From NCBI GenBank assembly GCA_005406025.1, contig BGZK01000715.1, positions 1-64,000 on the forward strand: DNA of 64,000 nt, read 5' to 3'. This document shows positions 33,956 through 45,875 of the stretch, piece after piece. Under the pieces are notes generated by a model. It was given only the letters and a program-made list of their open reading frames with translations. It was not told the DNA's origin and searched no databases. Position 1 is the stretch's first letter. Each line of letters opens with the position of its first letter. The DNA comes from Eumeta japonica. Its lineage: Eukaryota; Arthropoda; Insecta; Lepidoptera; Psychidae. Both the position numbers and the translations under genes were made by a program.

Positions 33956-35420
33956 CGTCGAATAATTTTTATAATTTTCGTTGGTATGACTATTGTAATG
34001 TCATTTATTTAGAAAAGTTGTAAAGCTTATGCAATACCTCAAAAATAATTGGATTCTATCGAAAAAGAATTTGTTATATATTGTTGCTTTTGGGTTACGT
34101 ACATTTCAAATTCTTAAAAAAATAAGGATTGAAGTTTGTGAAATCTGAAACTCATTGTCTCAAACTTACATTTTCAATATGAATGAAAATAATAATGTAT
34201 TAAGTAAATAAAAAATTACATATTTATATAAAAAAATAAACATAAATCCAAGAAGAATAAATTTTTAATAGATACCACTTGACCATATTTTTTTTATAAT
34301 ATCACAGTGGTACCAATAGTCATGTCAAAATTATTTCAGGAATAAAGCACTTTTATCTTTAATTTTATTGCCCCATTCACTCTATATATCTTGTATCTAC
34401 ATATGCTGTACATATCCCGTGAACTTAATGAAAGTTCTTTAGCTTTAAGGCTTTAAATTGGGTAAACAGTTTGCCAAACGTAACAGTTTAGTGCTAAACC
34501 CATAGAAATCAAAATGTTTCAGTGCTTATTCAAAAATCAAACGAAATTAATTTCTCAATATTAACGTACACCTTTCTGGCATTCCATTAAAACAAATTAT
34601 CGAAACACAAAAATTAGGCCTGTACGAAGTGGCTCAATTTTTAATAACGTGTCATTTTTTTCGTGATTGCTTTTGTAAGCTCTATCTAATTTTAGATTTC
34701 AATGTCATACAGCTTTCGTTATATCGGAATTAAATGACATTCACAGGGTACTTAGAGAAGACGTCTTTTAGCACGTTCCAAAAAACTATTACAACTTATA
34801 TAAAACGCATGTGTCCGCTTTTGCTTACCGATCCCTCGAAGAACTCATATAATTATAAACTCTATGTCAATTTTGATATAATACGAACATGTTATTTTTT
34901 TTTTGTGTGGCTTAAAATCATTTACCTCGATATATACATAAAACTCTATTTTCATTGTCGTCTTTATCGTTTTTCTACTCGTCGATACGCCCACGTTTAA
35001 GAACGATCGCATTTCGTGGCAGTTCTCATTAGCCACTGCTATGAAGTGCTGAAACGATTTTCAGCTACCTCTCACATTTTCAAGTTATGTCTTCTCCTTC
35101 AAAACAATTTTAGAGTTTTATTACTGCATATACAAACAAATTTTACATAAGGAGTCGTTCTAATATTAGATAGTTTTTAATTTCCTTATGAATTATCATA
35201 GTTTTGATATGTGCTTTTAAATATACAACCTTTATTTATACCTAAAAGATGTCTAGATCTTATGATAACTACATGCAATGTAAAGCTTCAAGTAAACATT
35301 TTATATCCTCGTGAATGGATGTTGACTATGCATGTATATTTATTTATTTTTTAATATGCCCTCACCGTTTTGTCTTAATACCTGCTGTAGGGATCGTTTG
35401 CTATTTCATAGACGTGCTAC
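33956..35420. other. AT-rich non-coding stretch, nothing recognised
   Basis: A plus-strand open frame from ATG 34734 to 35000 (88 codons) has a hydrophobic stretch but no domain I recognise. The opposite strand is also partly open. Probably chance. Confidence 0.4.
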
Positions 35421-35432
35421 GAAGACTGGAAA

Positions 35433-35462
35433 TGTAGTTGACACCCTGTGGTGTCAACTACA
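35433..35462. repeat. 13-bp perfect hairpin TGTAGTTGACACC
   Basis: TGTAGTTGACACC (35433-35445) and GGTGTCAACTACA (35450-35462) flank a CTGT loop. It sits in a short segment with 'gagtggcgacctcttatgatg', which looks like part of a dispersed repeat. Confidence 0.75.
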
Positions 35463-37200
35463 GAAGTACAACTGTTTGCACTTCTGCGAGTGGCGACCTC
35501 TTATGATGTAAATAAATAACGATCATCCAATTTATATATGTGTATTCGTCAAAATTTATATTCTTCTCCTTTTATTTAATTTATCATTATAAACATATAA
35601 TGAGAATATTACGTCTGTGATATTCGATTAGGTTCCTGTAAATCTGCAAAGGAAATATGATAAATAAATAAAATTATTCAACAACAATATCAATCACGTA
35701 CTACATCAAATAACTGATCGAATGAAGTCGACGACAAATTATTGTTATAAGAATTTCTTTTTCTGTAACTAGACTCAAAGTGATATTGTGTTTGTTTATT
35801 TAAATGCTTTGCTTGAAATAGTTTGTTTGTTATGCCGTAGGATGACAAAGACTTTAGATGATCTTGTCCTATGTTTTTTTAACGTGATAACGTCTTATAA
35901 ATCGATGAACGCCGGCTGCACACACGAAAAAGCATGACTCATTGTCGCGTTCATAGCACATTGCTACTTATAATTAATCTGTATAATTTAAGTAAAAAAA
36001 TATTGAGTTAACGAATGCAAATAAATGTTAATTTACTGAATAAATTATAATTTTTAATTAAATCCTTTTTTGTATTACACAAAATAATGATAATTCAGTG
36101 ATAAAAATTCAATTCAATTCATAATAGTATGCAATTTTTCATCAATGCTTTTTTACGATATTATCACGTAAAATCATCGTCCGTAAACCAACTTTACAGA
36201 CAACCAATTTTTTTATTAAAATATAGCACAGCTGCTTTAAGCATTATACTTGTGTATTAAAGAAAAACATCATGACCTACGATCGCAGACGTAATAGAAC
36301 GTTGGCAGTTTCAGGGCATTACTGGCCATAATCTGCTCCGAAGAGGCGTCACTTTATCATCCTTTCCCTTAATAGAACATTATCATGACGCAACAATGGA
36401 CTTACATCTTGCATCTGAGAACATTATTTTCGAAGCTTAGACATAAAATAATTGACTAGATATCATCGAAAATATTACTTTTTACAAGTACCTAATTGAC
36501 ATAAACAAGACGAACATGTTTATGAATTACTAACTTTCGCCCACAACTCTGCCCGCGTGGACACAGAATTGATTTCTTTTTTTTAATAATTGATAGATTT
36601 CTCTTTCAATTGTAATCCCATTCTAGATATAAATTCAGATTCACTGTCGCTTTCGATGTTGATCTCGTTTCTGTTTATAATTTCGAACACAAATCCGCTT
36701 TCAGTCGATAGTTAATTATATTGATTATACTTCCTGAACGTTCGTGATTGGGTTGTTCAAACGCATAGGTGCAGTCATAGAGATTATATACGGACCAGTA
36801 CCTCTCACAGTCTGATACCGATACTGGTGGTACTCTCAGTTATGATCTTGGTGTTGTTTTTAGTTTCCATTCCGATTCCACTTTTAGATCTGATTTTTCA
36901 TTGGTTTATGGTTCCAGTCTTGACCCCGGCGAACGAACGAAACGAACAATCTAAAATGGAGTATCCCTACTGCTAGACTGCTGTATTGAATTTTCTTTGC
37001 CGTTTTATTGCATAACTACATACATGATAGTGAGCGCACATAATTAGTGCGATCTGTTACTCATTTATCTAGAGAAAAAAATATATAATTTTGATAAACT
37101 TTCTGAAAAAGGAATAAAAATCTAATCCTCATATTACTTACTTACTCGTATGATAATAAAAATTTATTCAATGTTCAAAAATTTATAGCAGTTAAAATTA
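35463..37200. other. Non-coding stretch with cryptic 'gattcc' simple repeat
   Basis: From about 36630 to 36920 the sequence is a degenerate simple repeat ('ccattccgattccac', 'tggttccagtcttgac'), the complement of the type seen near 19530-19760. Nothing else is recognised. Confidence 0.4.
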
Positions 37201-37205
37201 TTTTG

Positions 37206-38470
37206 ATGGCAGACTGTAATTCAAAGTTAGAGCGAAGAAAACCCATGGAAAATGCAATCATGGAATCATACTGGTACGAGACAAAAAATAAGAGAGGCAA
37301 TATGTACTAGCAAATAAACTAACAGTTATCAACACAATATAAAAATATATATTAAAAGCTTATGGACTTTGACTACACCGCACAAACAACACAAGAAACC
37401 AAATGGATTATATTATCAGTAGTTACTCAAAATTTTTCAATAATATCAAAAATTCGAAAAATGATACATTCCCTAGCGAACACAGATTACTATCAAAAGG
37501 AATAATACAATAAAAAATATTTTAAAAAATACAGCAAAGTTCATTAGATCTCGAACAGATTTATCTCGGAAAAAGATCAACAACTTTACCTCGACACTTT
37601 AAAGGGCAAAACGGAACATATACATTTGGAAAGCACCACTGACATAGAATCACATTACTGTAAAATAGAAACGGACACTGCCACATCAAAAACAAAATGT
37701 AGATGTCTTGGCCAACGAAATCAAACAACAACTTAAAAGATATACTACACCGTAATCAAAACCATCTAAAAGCAAAGAGGAGAAAAAAGAACTTGCAACT
37801 CACAACAGAATCACAAACAAGTACATAAAAAAAGATTAAGAAAGCTACAGAATGGAAATAAACGAAAAGAATCTAACAGTAACCAGATGTCAAAAAAACC
37901 CTCTGACAATTAAACACAAAGAAAATATGGATACCTACATTGAAAGCATAATGCAAAACAGGCAAATCACAGACACGAAAAGACCTGATTAACATTGCTT
38001 CGGATTTCTACCGGAATATTAATCAGGGAGAAGACAACATGAAATACAAATAGATACAATCATCACACTTTTAGACTGCAAAGAAATAATGAAAATAATA
38101 GAAAAACTGAAGAAAGAAAAAAGCCCAGGTCGTGACAATATTCCTAATGAAGCTTTAAAATTGGAAAAAGAAAAATAGTGGGTCCGATCATACTTCTGTT
38201 TCATAAAATATCAAAGAAACTAGAAATTCTTGAAAATTATAGGTAATCTCCAAAAATTCTGTTGTCTAAAGAGGGAGACCCTTCAGATATTAATAATTAT
38301 CGACCCATCACCCTACACAAATTATTTGCCATGTGTTTATGATAAATAATAGCGCCAACTATAAAGATGAACCAACCAATAGAACAAATTGCATTCCAGA
38401 CAAATTACTTTACTAGAGATTAAATTTACACATTAGACTAAATCTTGGAAAAACATAAAAATTTTGGATC
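37206..38470 (+). pseudogene. RTE endonuclease-reverse transcriptase pseudogene
   Basis: Endonuclease part: MADCNSKLERRKPMENAI then YETKNKRG (37206-37300) correspond to the GDFNAKVG...NERG region of RTE proteins. A DYYQK near 37478 stands where SDHRL is expected. The linker (about 37500-38030) is lysine-rich and full of stops. Reverse-transcriptase part: IMKIIEKLKKEKSPGRDNIP then NEALKL (38087-38163) is the conserved K-x-GKAPGPDGIPNE block. EGDPSDINNYRPITL (38270-38313) is the KGDPxxxxNYRPITL block, and NQPIEQIAF near 38373 and IYTLD near 38425 follow. Stops at, for example, 38176-38178 (TAG) and multiple frameshifts show that it is dead. Confidence 0.82.
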
Positions 38471-38490
38471 AGAATTAAGGACAGAACTGC
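37206..38490 (+). mobile_element. Decayed RTE-clade LINE: endonuclease and start of reverse transcriptase
   Basis: A plus-strand remnant whose coding blocks follow the RTE order (endonuclease, then reverse transcriptase) but which stops before the catalytic FADD region. Both ends are blurred. A 'ccacgtggacggagccgcg'-type tail fragment at about 38552-38575 may be the 3' end of this or another element. It is distinct in sequence from the YPSGKQA-ending family. Confidence 0.8.
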
Positions 38491-40365
38491 CACTGGTGTC
38501 TTGGCTTCCTGCATAGTCGGTTTATATGAAATATCTAGGCATTTCTTATATGTCCACGTGGACGGAGCCGCGAACACAAGCTAGGTATAAAGAAAAGGAG
38601 AATTATATCAACAAAATTAAATTGCCTTTCCCATAATTTCAATATAACTGCGATTTTATTTAATTCCATAATGTTGTATATACTTATCAAGCACCAAAAC
38701 AACCCTTCATATTTTTTTGCTTGTCCGAAATAATCCACGAAACAACTAAATGATTTTTATTTTCATTGTTAGATAAAAGGACCTAATAGGCTACATACAA
38801 GGTACTTTTTATCACGGGAATATTAAGGGATTTTAAAATTTATAAAAACTGTTAAAAATAATAAAATGAAACAAATGTGGAGCAGTCAGGATCCAGAGGA
38901 AGACAAAATCAGGACCAGGTTCGGGATCATAGTGGACACAGAGTCATCAATCAGATAATGTAAAAGATGCATTAATTCATTTCTACATCTTTTACTCTTC
39001 TCATCTTTCACGTCCACTCGGATGAAGCCGCGGGTGAAAACTTTCTACGATAAAAATTATAAAGCGTTTGATCCATCTTGTGACAATCACTAATAACTTT
39101 ATAGTCTAACCTATTTCAATAAAATTCAACATGGATATAACTTTACTGGAAGCCAATGAAGTGGTATAGAATTATTTTTTTGGGTTCCTTGAGGATTACT
39201 AAGAGCCCTTCCAGTTTAATAAATTTCAATAAAATTTAATATGGAAATAGCTGAAAATTAGGGTACGTAAAAAGGATATAGATAATATTTTTACGGAACC
39301 GTGAGTATTTCTAAAAATCCTTATAATATGACTAATTTTGGTGAAATTTAAAAATTTGTTCTTATTAGCACACAGATGTTATTTAGAGTGGTTTATGATT
39401 CCCTGGTTATGTTCTATTAACTTGTGCACGACATTAGCGTCTTCTAGCATCCGCAACTTTTCGCTGTTTATCCAATATTTACATATTCATGAAATAATAA
39501 AAACATTGATAATAAGGTTGTTTATTATTATTATAATTAATGAATAATTCTATTGCAACAATGCAACTATATGCAAACAGCAACAGCATGTTTTTGTTCC
39601 GTTTAACTATCCATTTTCATTTATGTATTCACTTCAGTCACGATAGTTTAATTATTTGCGCTTTGATCTACAATCTAGTTCAATTTGTAAAACAATAGTA
39701 ATTATCTGCCTACACCAGCAATTAAATGATCAATCAATACGCGTGTTAATCGAGTGTTATAATTTCTTCCAACTTAAAGAAATAACCTATTCTCAACCTC
39801 TAGTACCTCTATTTGGAAACGGACTAAGAAACGATACAATGATCTCTACTGTTGCTGAAACAATTATAATAAGTATCAATTAGAAATATAATATTTTGCC
39901 TTGAACAGAACGGAACACTTAAGCGTTATGGTTTGCATAAGACAGTTCATTCAAAAAAAAAAAAACTAAATTCGCTATGGCAGAGGTCAAAGATTTGTAA
40001 AATTCATCAAAATAACCTTGAAGCTGTTGTGTAATTCTATGAAGACCGAACCATCCCTGTGTAACCAATATGCCTATACATTTATATCTTTCTAAAGATA
40101 TTTCGGATTATCCAACTTTTATTTAGCCGTTTATTTGTGTATTATTTTTCAATTTCCCATAATAACTATTGTGTCTTATTCTGATAATAATGATAATAAT
40201 ACTGAAGTTCATACAAAATGTACTTTGTTTCCCGATAATAGTTCCATTTCTTGCATAGCATTTTTTTGTGTTTCTCCTTGCGGGGAAGGGGGGATAAAGT
40301 CTGATTAAGAACTAAGCGAAATTGAAACAAATCAAGAGCAAGATTGTGGCCAAAGGCATATTATA
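38491..40365. other. Non-coding stretch with small repeat fragments
   Basis: 'gtccactcggatgaagccgc' at about 39012 matches the tail of a common lepidopteran element. Two related segments, 'tttcaataaaattcaacatgg' (about 39114) and 'tttcaataaaatttaatatgg' (about 39224), form a direct repeat about 110 bp apart. 'acggaaccgtgagtatttc' at about 39293 resembles the AGGGTTCCGTA family. No protein is recognised. Confidence 0.45.
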
Positions 40366-40670
40366 CGACTGTGGTCTGAAAAGTTTCCGACTTCAACGTG
40401 AAGATAGCAGCACTCGTTTATAAAAACCAGTCAATGTAGTTGTGCATCCCTTAACAGTTAGTCACCAAAATTTCAGCCATTTTGGGGGCATAGTTAAATA
40501 ACTATCAATTATCAAATGATAATTGTTTGAGTGAGTCGAAAGTGAGTGTTTTTGTGAAAATGGAAAAAAATTAATATCGAGATGCTGTTAAATTTTTATT
40601 TTTGAAAGGCAGTACAGGAGCAGACGCGAGAGTTAGGACGCAACAGCTACAACAAATATAAACCTATTTA
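40366..40670 (+). mobile_element. 5' fragment of a second mariner-family transposon
   Basis: A TIR-like start, 'tacgactgtggtctgaaaag', follows a TA. About 190 bp downstream an ATG opens MEKN-stop-YRDAVKFLFLKG, resembling the N-terminus of mariner transposases ahead of the paired DNA-binding helices. Homology fades after about 30 codons ('acgcgagagttaggacg'), and no catalytic block or right TIR is found. It differs from the mariner at 3811. Confidence 0.5.
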
Positions 40671-42273
40671 AAGAGAGTGGAGGCGCGAGTAAAAGTTCAA
40701 AGAAATACGAAGTTTGTCTGGTTCCTCTATGTTTGTCATATTTTCATGACTAAATCGATGTATTACTTTTTGTTGTAAGAAATAATAACACAAAATACAT
40801 GTTGAAAAAAAATCCATTCTAACGCAATTCATTGGATAAAATCAAAAAGCTTCATTTAACACGGACGACACCGCTGGAGGAATATAGACATAAGATTAAA
40901 TATAGAGAAAAGAGACAGACTCATGTATTGATCCTTTATAAATTGGCGCCTATACACCTATTTTATCTTTTGAACATTAATTCTTGCCTATCAATCATCG
41001 AAACAAATAATTATTTTATTTATTCATGCACATACAATTTTTTGTAGAGCAGTGCAATATGCTCTTCTTTGAAATATATTTGAGTCGTATCGGGACAAGC
41101 TGAGTTTCACGACTAAAAGGCATACGCTCCTAATATTATGTTCTGCACACTCGTACCTTCTCGTTTCTGTTCGTTCCGCCATCGTTATCTGATTCGTAAG
41201 TTATTCGACTCGAAGTATCGTACAATCTCGTTTGTTTGCCATTTGCGGGCGCTCGACTTTATATTGAGTTTTGCAACGAATATGCTACGATTTTGCTTTT
41301 TTAGTACTTAATAAAAATGCATGAGGAAATTTTTTGGAAAAATACATCAGTACAATGTTTATTTCACGAAATAGATGTAAACATTTATATTGTTTTCAGA
41401 TAATTAAGAGACATTCGGGGAATTTCTAAGAATATTACGAAACAATTTATTGTAGTCGTTTCGGGTTTGTGATTACGTGACTATACAAACATACTCGCCT
41501 ACAATAATTTTATTTCAAGCCAAGAGGTCTGAAATTAAAGTCCTCCACTCCACGCCGATTCAGACAAGCTGAAGACGGGTAGCTATCATTATTACCATTG
41601 TAGTGACAATTTCAAGGCCTGGCATCTTAGTGTGCTCTCAAAAGCATGATTAAATTTGACTTAAATTTAAACCTTATCGGTCAATTCGTTTGTGGTTAAA
41701 ATCCGGTAATTTTTGATTCGGGCGCATGCCTGCAACGTGTAGTTGCTTAAAACCCACCGCTGGCCTTTGAATGTTTTTTTCTTTTTCTACTATAACGTCT
41801 TCTACTACGAATTCTCATCATTTTCAAATATTATCAGAGGGTTGTGTGCTATGTGTTAGTATATTTTACAGGCAAACGTCCAATTGTGAATTTTTGTTAA
41901 ATAAGCCCTTACGCACCAGTATACTTTTTAACCCTTGACTACAGACATACGGCTTAAATAATTTAAATTCAACTTAAATGTTGAGATTACCGTAGATTTA
42001 CTGCAGTGTAAATTATTGATGTAGAGCAATATTAACTAATAATATACAGCAAAATATCATGATAATATGTAACGGAGTTGCACATAGAGATAAAAATGAT
42101 ATTCGTTAGATAAACTTTAAAATTTGAAAGATATGGCATAAACAATCTGTCACTTCATAAAGTTACTATTTACGTTTCTTCATTTTTGTGCAATCCCTGA
42201 TAGTATTAAGATAGTCAAAATTTACTTGTAGATATAATAAGGTAAATCTTTCCTTCATTATAATAAAAATCTT
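40671..42273. other. Non-coding stretch, nothing recognised
   Basis: AT-rich, with GC-richer bits at 41140-41280 and 41560-41640. No recognised repeats or proteins. Confidence 0.4.
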
Positions 42274-42302
42274 TCATCATCATCATCATCATCATCATCA
42301 TC
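42274..42302. repeat. (ATC)n microsatellite
   Basis: About nine uninterrupted TCA units. It is followed by 'gctcgaccttcagccagtcg', a sequence often seen next to ATC tracts in lepidopteran repeats. Confidence 0.9.
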
Positions 42303-42423
42303 GCTCGACCTTCAGCCAGTCGCTATGACTGAAAGGAACAAGTCTCGATAAAGGTATTATAGCCATTAAGTGCTACACCACTAAGATCCATACGAAATTT
42401 GGTGTGACAAGGTATCTGTGAAA

Positions 42424-42740
42424 AACCAGCTAAAGGGCGAGTCGGACTCGCATATTAAGGGTTCCGTAGCACCGTATAATATGTGACACAGCATATTCAC
42501 TTTAAATAGCTTAGTGAAAAGCACGTTTCTTGTGCTCGACCTTCGACCTGAAGGTGATGCGCGACCCTCTTTAATACTTATCTTTATTTTAATTTTATTA
42601 TTCGTTGTTATATCAATGGCATTAAACGCTGTGAAAATTTCAAGTGTTTACGCATTACTATTTAAAAGTTACAGTCCTGTGACAAATAACGGAGAATTAG
42701 TCATTGGGTCACGTTAGCATCCTTTAACTACAGAACCCTG
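42424..42740 (+). repeat. AGGGTTCCGTA-type dispersed insect element
   Basis: It begins 'gcgagtcggactcgcatatt' then AGGGTTCCGTA (42458-42468), and ends TACAGAACCCT (42729-42739), giving inverted termini. Internal blocks, 'taatacttatctttat', 'gtgaaaatttcaagtgt' and 'gtcattgggtcacgtt', are those of a widespread arthropod repeat. It encodes nothing I recognise; the 67-codon frame inside is a by-product. Confidence 0.75.
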
Positions 42741-43780
42741 AAAATGCGTAATTTCGAATTGCCTTAGTTTAACAAAATTTCCTCTTTGTCTTATTTATAT
42801 CTCCTAATAGATCAAAACCGAATCAACGAGTCGAATAATCGCCATTACTTAACTAACAGGAACCGTCGAAGAACGATATTTAGAATATTGCAATCGATGA
42901 AGATTATGTTTCATTCATTATTTAATTTCTTATTCTCCCCCTTATTTCGTTTGATACCCTGCTCTATCAGATTAATTTATTCTTTTAATGAGTCTCAAGC
43001 TCCGATAAAATAACCTGTATATAATATTTGCATTTTCGTTCTAAAATAATATCTGGGCCATCAGCCCACGTAAAAGGAAAATAATACGGAAAAACAAACA
43101 TTATAATGACATCGTTGTTTGATCATAATTAATGTTATGTCATCAATTCGAGCATTCGAGGTCAAATAATTGAAATAATGAGTCAAATAATTAAATTTAA
43201 CCTTAATGAGATGAAATAGAAAAATCAAAAGTAACTAAGAGCATGGAGCGGCTTCAACTTCTACTTCCAGGAACAAAATAATTGGAGAATTTGAGAATCC
43301 AGGTAGCATCACAATGAAATTTAAGTACAAAGCACTTATAAAGTTAATGAAACTTTGATTTATTTTTTAAATAAGAGACTGATTTCTAAGGAATAATAAT
43401 GTATTTAAAAGTCTTCCTTTTATTTTTGAGTCACCTTTTTTTAAATATTTTGCCTTTTAATGGCTTTTATAATTCAGTTTATTAGTTAATTTAGACAAAG
43501 GAAATAATACAAATTATAACCATTGTCCAAGTGACCCTACTTAGTAACATCTAGCGGATTTTTGGAACGTATTTTTGCTCATATCTATCAGAATTTATAA
43601 GATAGTCTAAGGCCTAGACTGTTCAAATACTGTAACGATAACTCTAAATAACAGATTTTCCACTTAATATATTTACACATCCCAACCGTTTGACCCCATA
43701 ATTACTGTTGCCAGACTTAAAGGTGTCCTTGTCTTTCTTTTTTTCGTAGCACAGTCGAGGAACAAACGGGCAGGTAAGCC
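42741..43780. other. Non-coding stretch, nothing recognised
   Basis: AT-rich. A 75-codon plus-strand open frame (42786-43013) has no domain. Confidence 0.4.
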
Positions 43781-43784
43781 ATTA

Positions 43785-44200
43785 GATAGTAGATGATCAC
43801 CGTCGCTTGTTACGGCGATTTCTCCAGCGCCGCGTACGCCGATTCATTCCTTCGTCACTTCGGAGTACGGTTTTATTGTGGTGTAGCCAGAAATTATGGA
43901 CAGCGTAGGTTTCAACTTGTATATTCAGTACGAGCTTCATATATAGCTGCTGTAGTACCACTGCGTTTGATACACCAAAATTGCTGCAACTTATAGCGAT
44001 GCATCCACCTGCATATAGGAACCGCATACATTACACACGAGGGGACCTGGCCGTGCACTTTGAATTTTTCCGCAATAGAACCACATGTGCTTGGTACACG
44101 GATTCGCGGCCATACCGTATAGACCGCCCCGGGTCTCGGTCTTCCATTAATCTCCCCCGTCAAGGCACAATTTAATATGCGATTCATATATGCATTGCAA
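43785..44200. other. GC-richer block, open in frames on both strands, unassigned
   Basis: Composition shifts sharply: 'gccgcgtacgccgattc', then 'gcggccataccgtatagacc'. The minus strand is open for 105 codons (43912-44229) and the plus strand for 67 codons from an ATG at 43793, plus 64 more from 43981 in another frame. No family is recognised in either direction, and the minus-strand peptide (containing NGRPRPGAVYTVWPR) has no transposon signature known to me. It may be an unrecognised old element, an exon or regulatory DNA. Confidence 0.25.
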
Positions 44201-44422
44201 TACTTTCGTATCATAATTTTAAGACACAAAACAAAACATTCAAATAATAAATGATCCTTACGAACTAATCCCTACCCAGGAAATAAAACACATTATTCAA
44301 TTTATTTAATAGACACACAACGCAACAAAAGAATCTTTAAAGTAAGTCCTACAAACTAATACATAAACCATTCATTTTCACACATATTATTTAATTTTCG
44401 TCTAAGGGCGCGGCTGTCCGTA

Positions 44423-44560
44423 ACACTGCCTATTAACACTCGCAGCCTCAGAAAAATGCTCAGTGCGTTGCGGGGCTCTTAGGAGGGAATAGGATATCTA
44501 ATGGAGAGAGATAGAATTGATGGAAGGAGAAGGGTGGGGCACAGAGTTTATATTACATAT
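44423..44560 (+). repeat. Second copy of the lepidopteran repeat hit by the hAT
   Basis: 'ttaacactcgcagcctcag', 'cagtgcgttgcggggctct' and 'ggatatctaatggagag' match the flanks of the hAT at 22848-22955 and 25362-25545. This copy is uninterrupted across the corresponding insertion point. Confidence 0.75.
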
Positions 44561-44994
44561 TCTTAAAATATTCGCATGTTTGCAAAAACTCACTTTAGAA
44601 TTTACTTGACTATATTACAAGATTGATTTAATCCTTAAGTAGGATAAGTGCAAGTCACTTTTTATGCAAGTAATAATGTTTTATCTAGATATTATTTTAA
44701 ATTCAATGTCCAAATACATATTATAAGTAATATTTTTGTTTAAATAAATTTCATATTTTTGTATAAGTTTAAAAAATAATTGACGATATAATAAAATAGA
44801 TTACTAACGGCTTTCAAGTTTGCCTGCTATTGTATCAGTTGTCAACAAATAGAAAAATCATTGAATTGATTTCAAAGTTTAGCAGACTAAAAGTTCGATA
44901 TGTAAATTAACTATAATTTTAACTCATGAAAGATAGATGACTTTTATCAAAAAGTTTTGTTTTAAGGTTAAGAAGTATTTTCATTGCTTATTTT
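44561..44994. other. AT-rich non-coding stretch, nothing recognised
   Basis: No feature is supported. Confidence 0.45.
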
Positions 44995-45875
44995 TTGTTT
45001 TTCCTTTTTGTACATATATGCTTTATGCCTGCCTCTCAGAAGTCATATATTCACAACCCTGACATAATTACTTTAGCTATTCATTTCGGACTATCGTCTC
45101 ATATATATTTATGTCGATTTTTATTGCTACTTATTTTGTCCTTTATTGATATATTACCTATTTCATTAACATATATTTCTCAAAGAGTACCTTTGAACGT
45201 TGTCTTCTATTTTAGTATTAAAATTTATATTCACCAATCTCCATGGTTCCATTCGATTCACATGATCAAACCGCTATAGCATACCCTTTTTAATTGATAT
45301 CACTACATACCCTCGCACGGTGTAACATCCTTCTAGTAATAAGAAAATTATATCATTCAAAATCACTACAACCGTTCTTCTTAATGTTTTTTACGCCACT
45401 AACTTATACTTTAGTTCTGTTTCCGAAGTACATAACCTTCATTTAACTACAATAACGTAGTCACAATTTAGAATTTCATGTGACTCATTAAACCTTACTC
45501 GACATTAAATTACTAACCATAGTTCTCCAAAATATCTCGTTGGTCTTATTCCCCAATTTTTATTTTTACTTTTACATTTTTCTCACGTCTTCCATTCTCG
45601 GTACACATATCTAACTAAAAAAACTTTACCACTCATTCAAATTATTTCAATCCGTACATATTTTACACGGCTCCAGTACTATGTCTTTCCATCACTCTTA
45701 TCTTTTATTTTGCTAACATTAACTTTTATATTTTCCTCCTTATTTTCGTTCGTTCGTTCATACAAGTTGCCATTTACTGCAACTTTAGTGAGGGCGAGTG
45801 TATTATTTAAATGTCTTTGTCTAAAGGACGTTTGATACTTAACGCGCCCATATGGAAAATGCATTCAGTTTCCTT
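44995..45875 (-). mobile_element. Old minus-strand LINE remnant (RTE-like), reverse transcriptase end
   Basis: On the minus strand NIKVNVSKIKD then SDGKTVLEP (about 45680-45775) resembles the KxNVxKxKVMV segment after the FADD motif. NEW-stop-SFFS near 45610 resembles NEFxYLGS. DHVNRMEPWRLVNINFNTK (about 45200-45275) is the GHVxRM...V-N-TK-EG block at the C-terminal end. Many stops and frameshifts show great age. The long plus-strand open frame at 44995-45279 is an antisense shadow. Confidence 0.55.

Noticed and set aside
44995..45279. 94-codon hydrophobic plus-strand frame that could be read as a membrane protein
   Set aside because: The minus strand carries LINE RT blocks. The hydrophobicity comes from T-rich antisense sequence.
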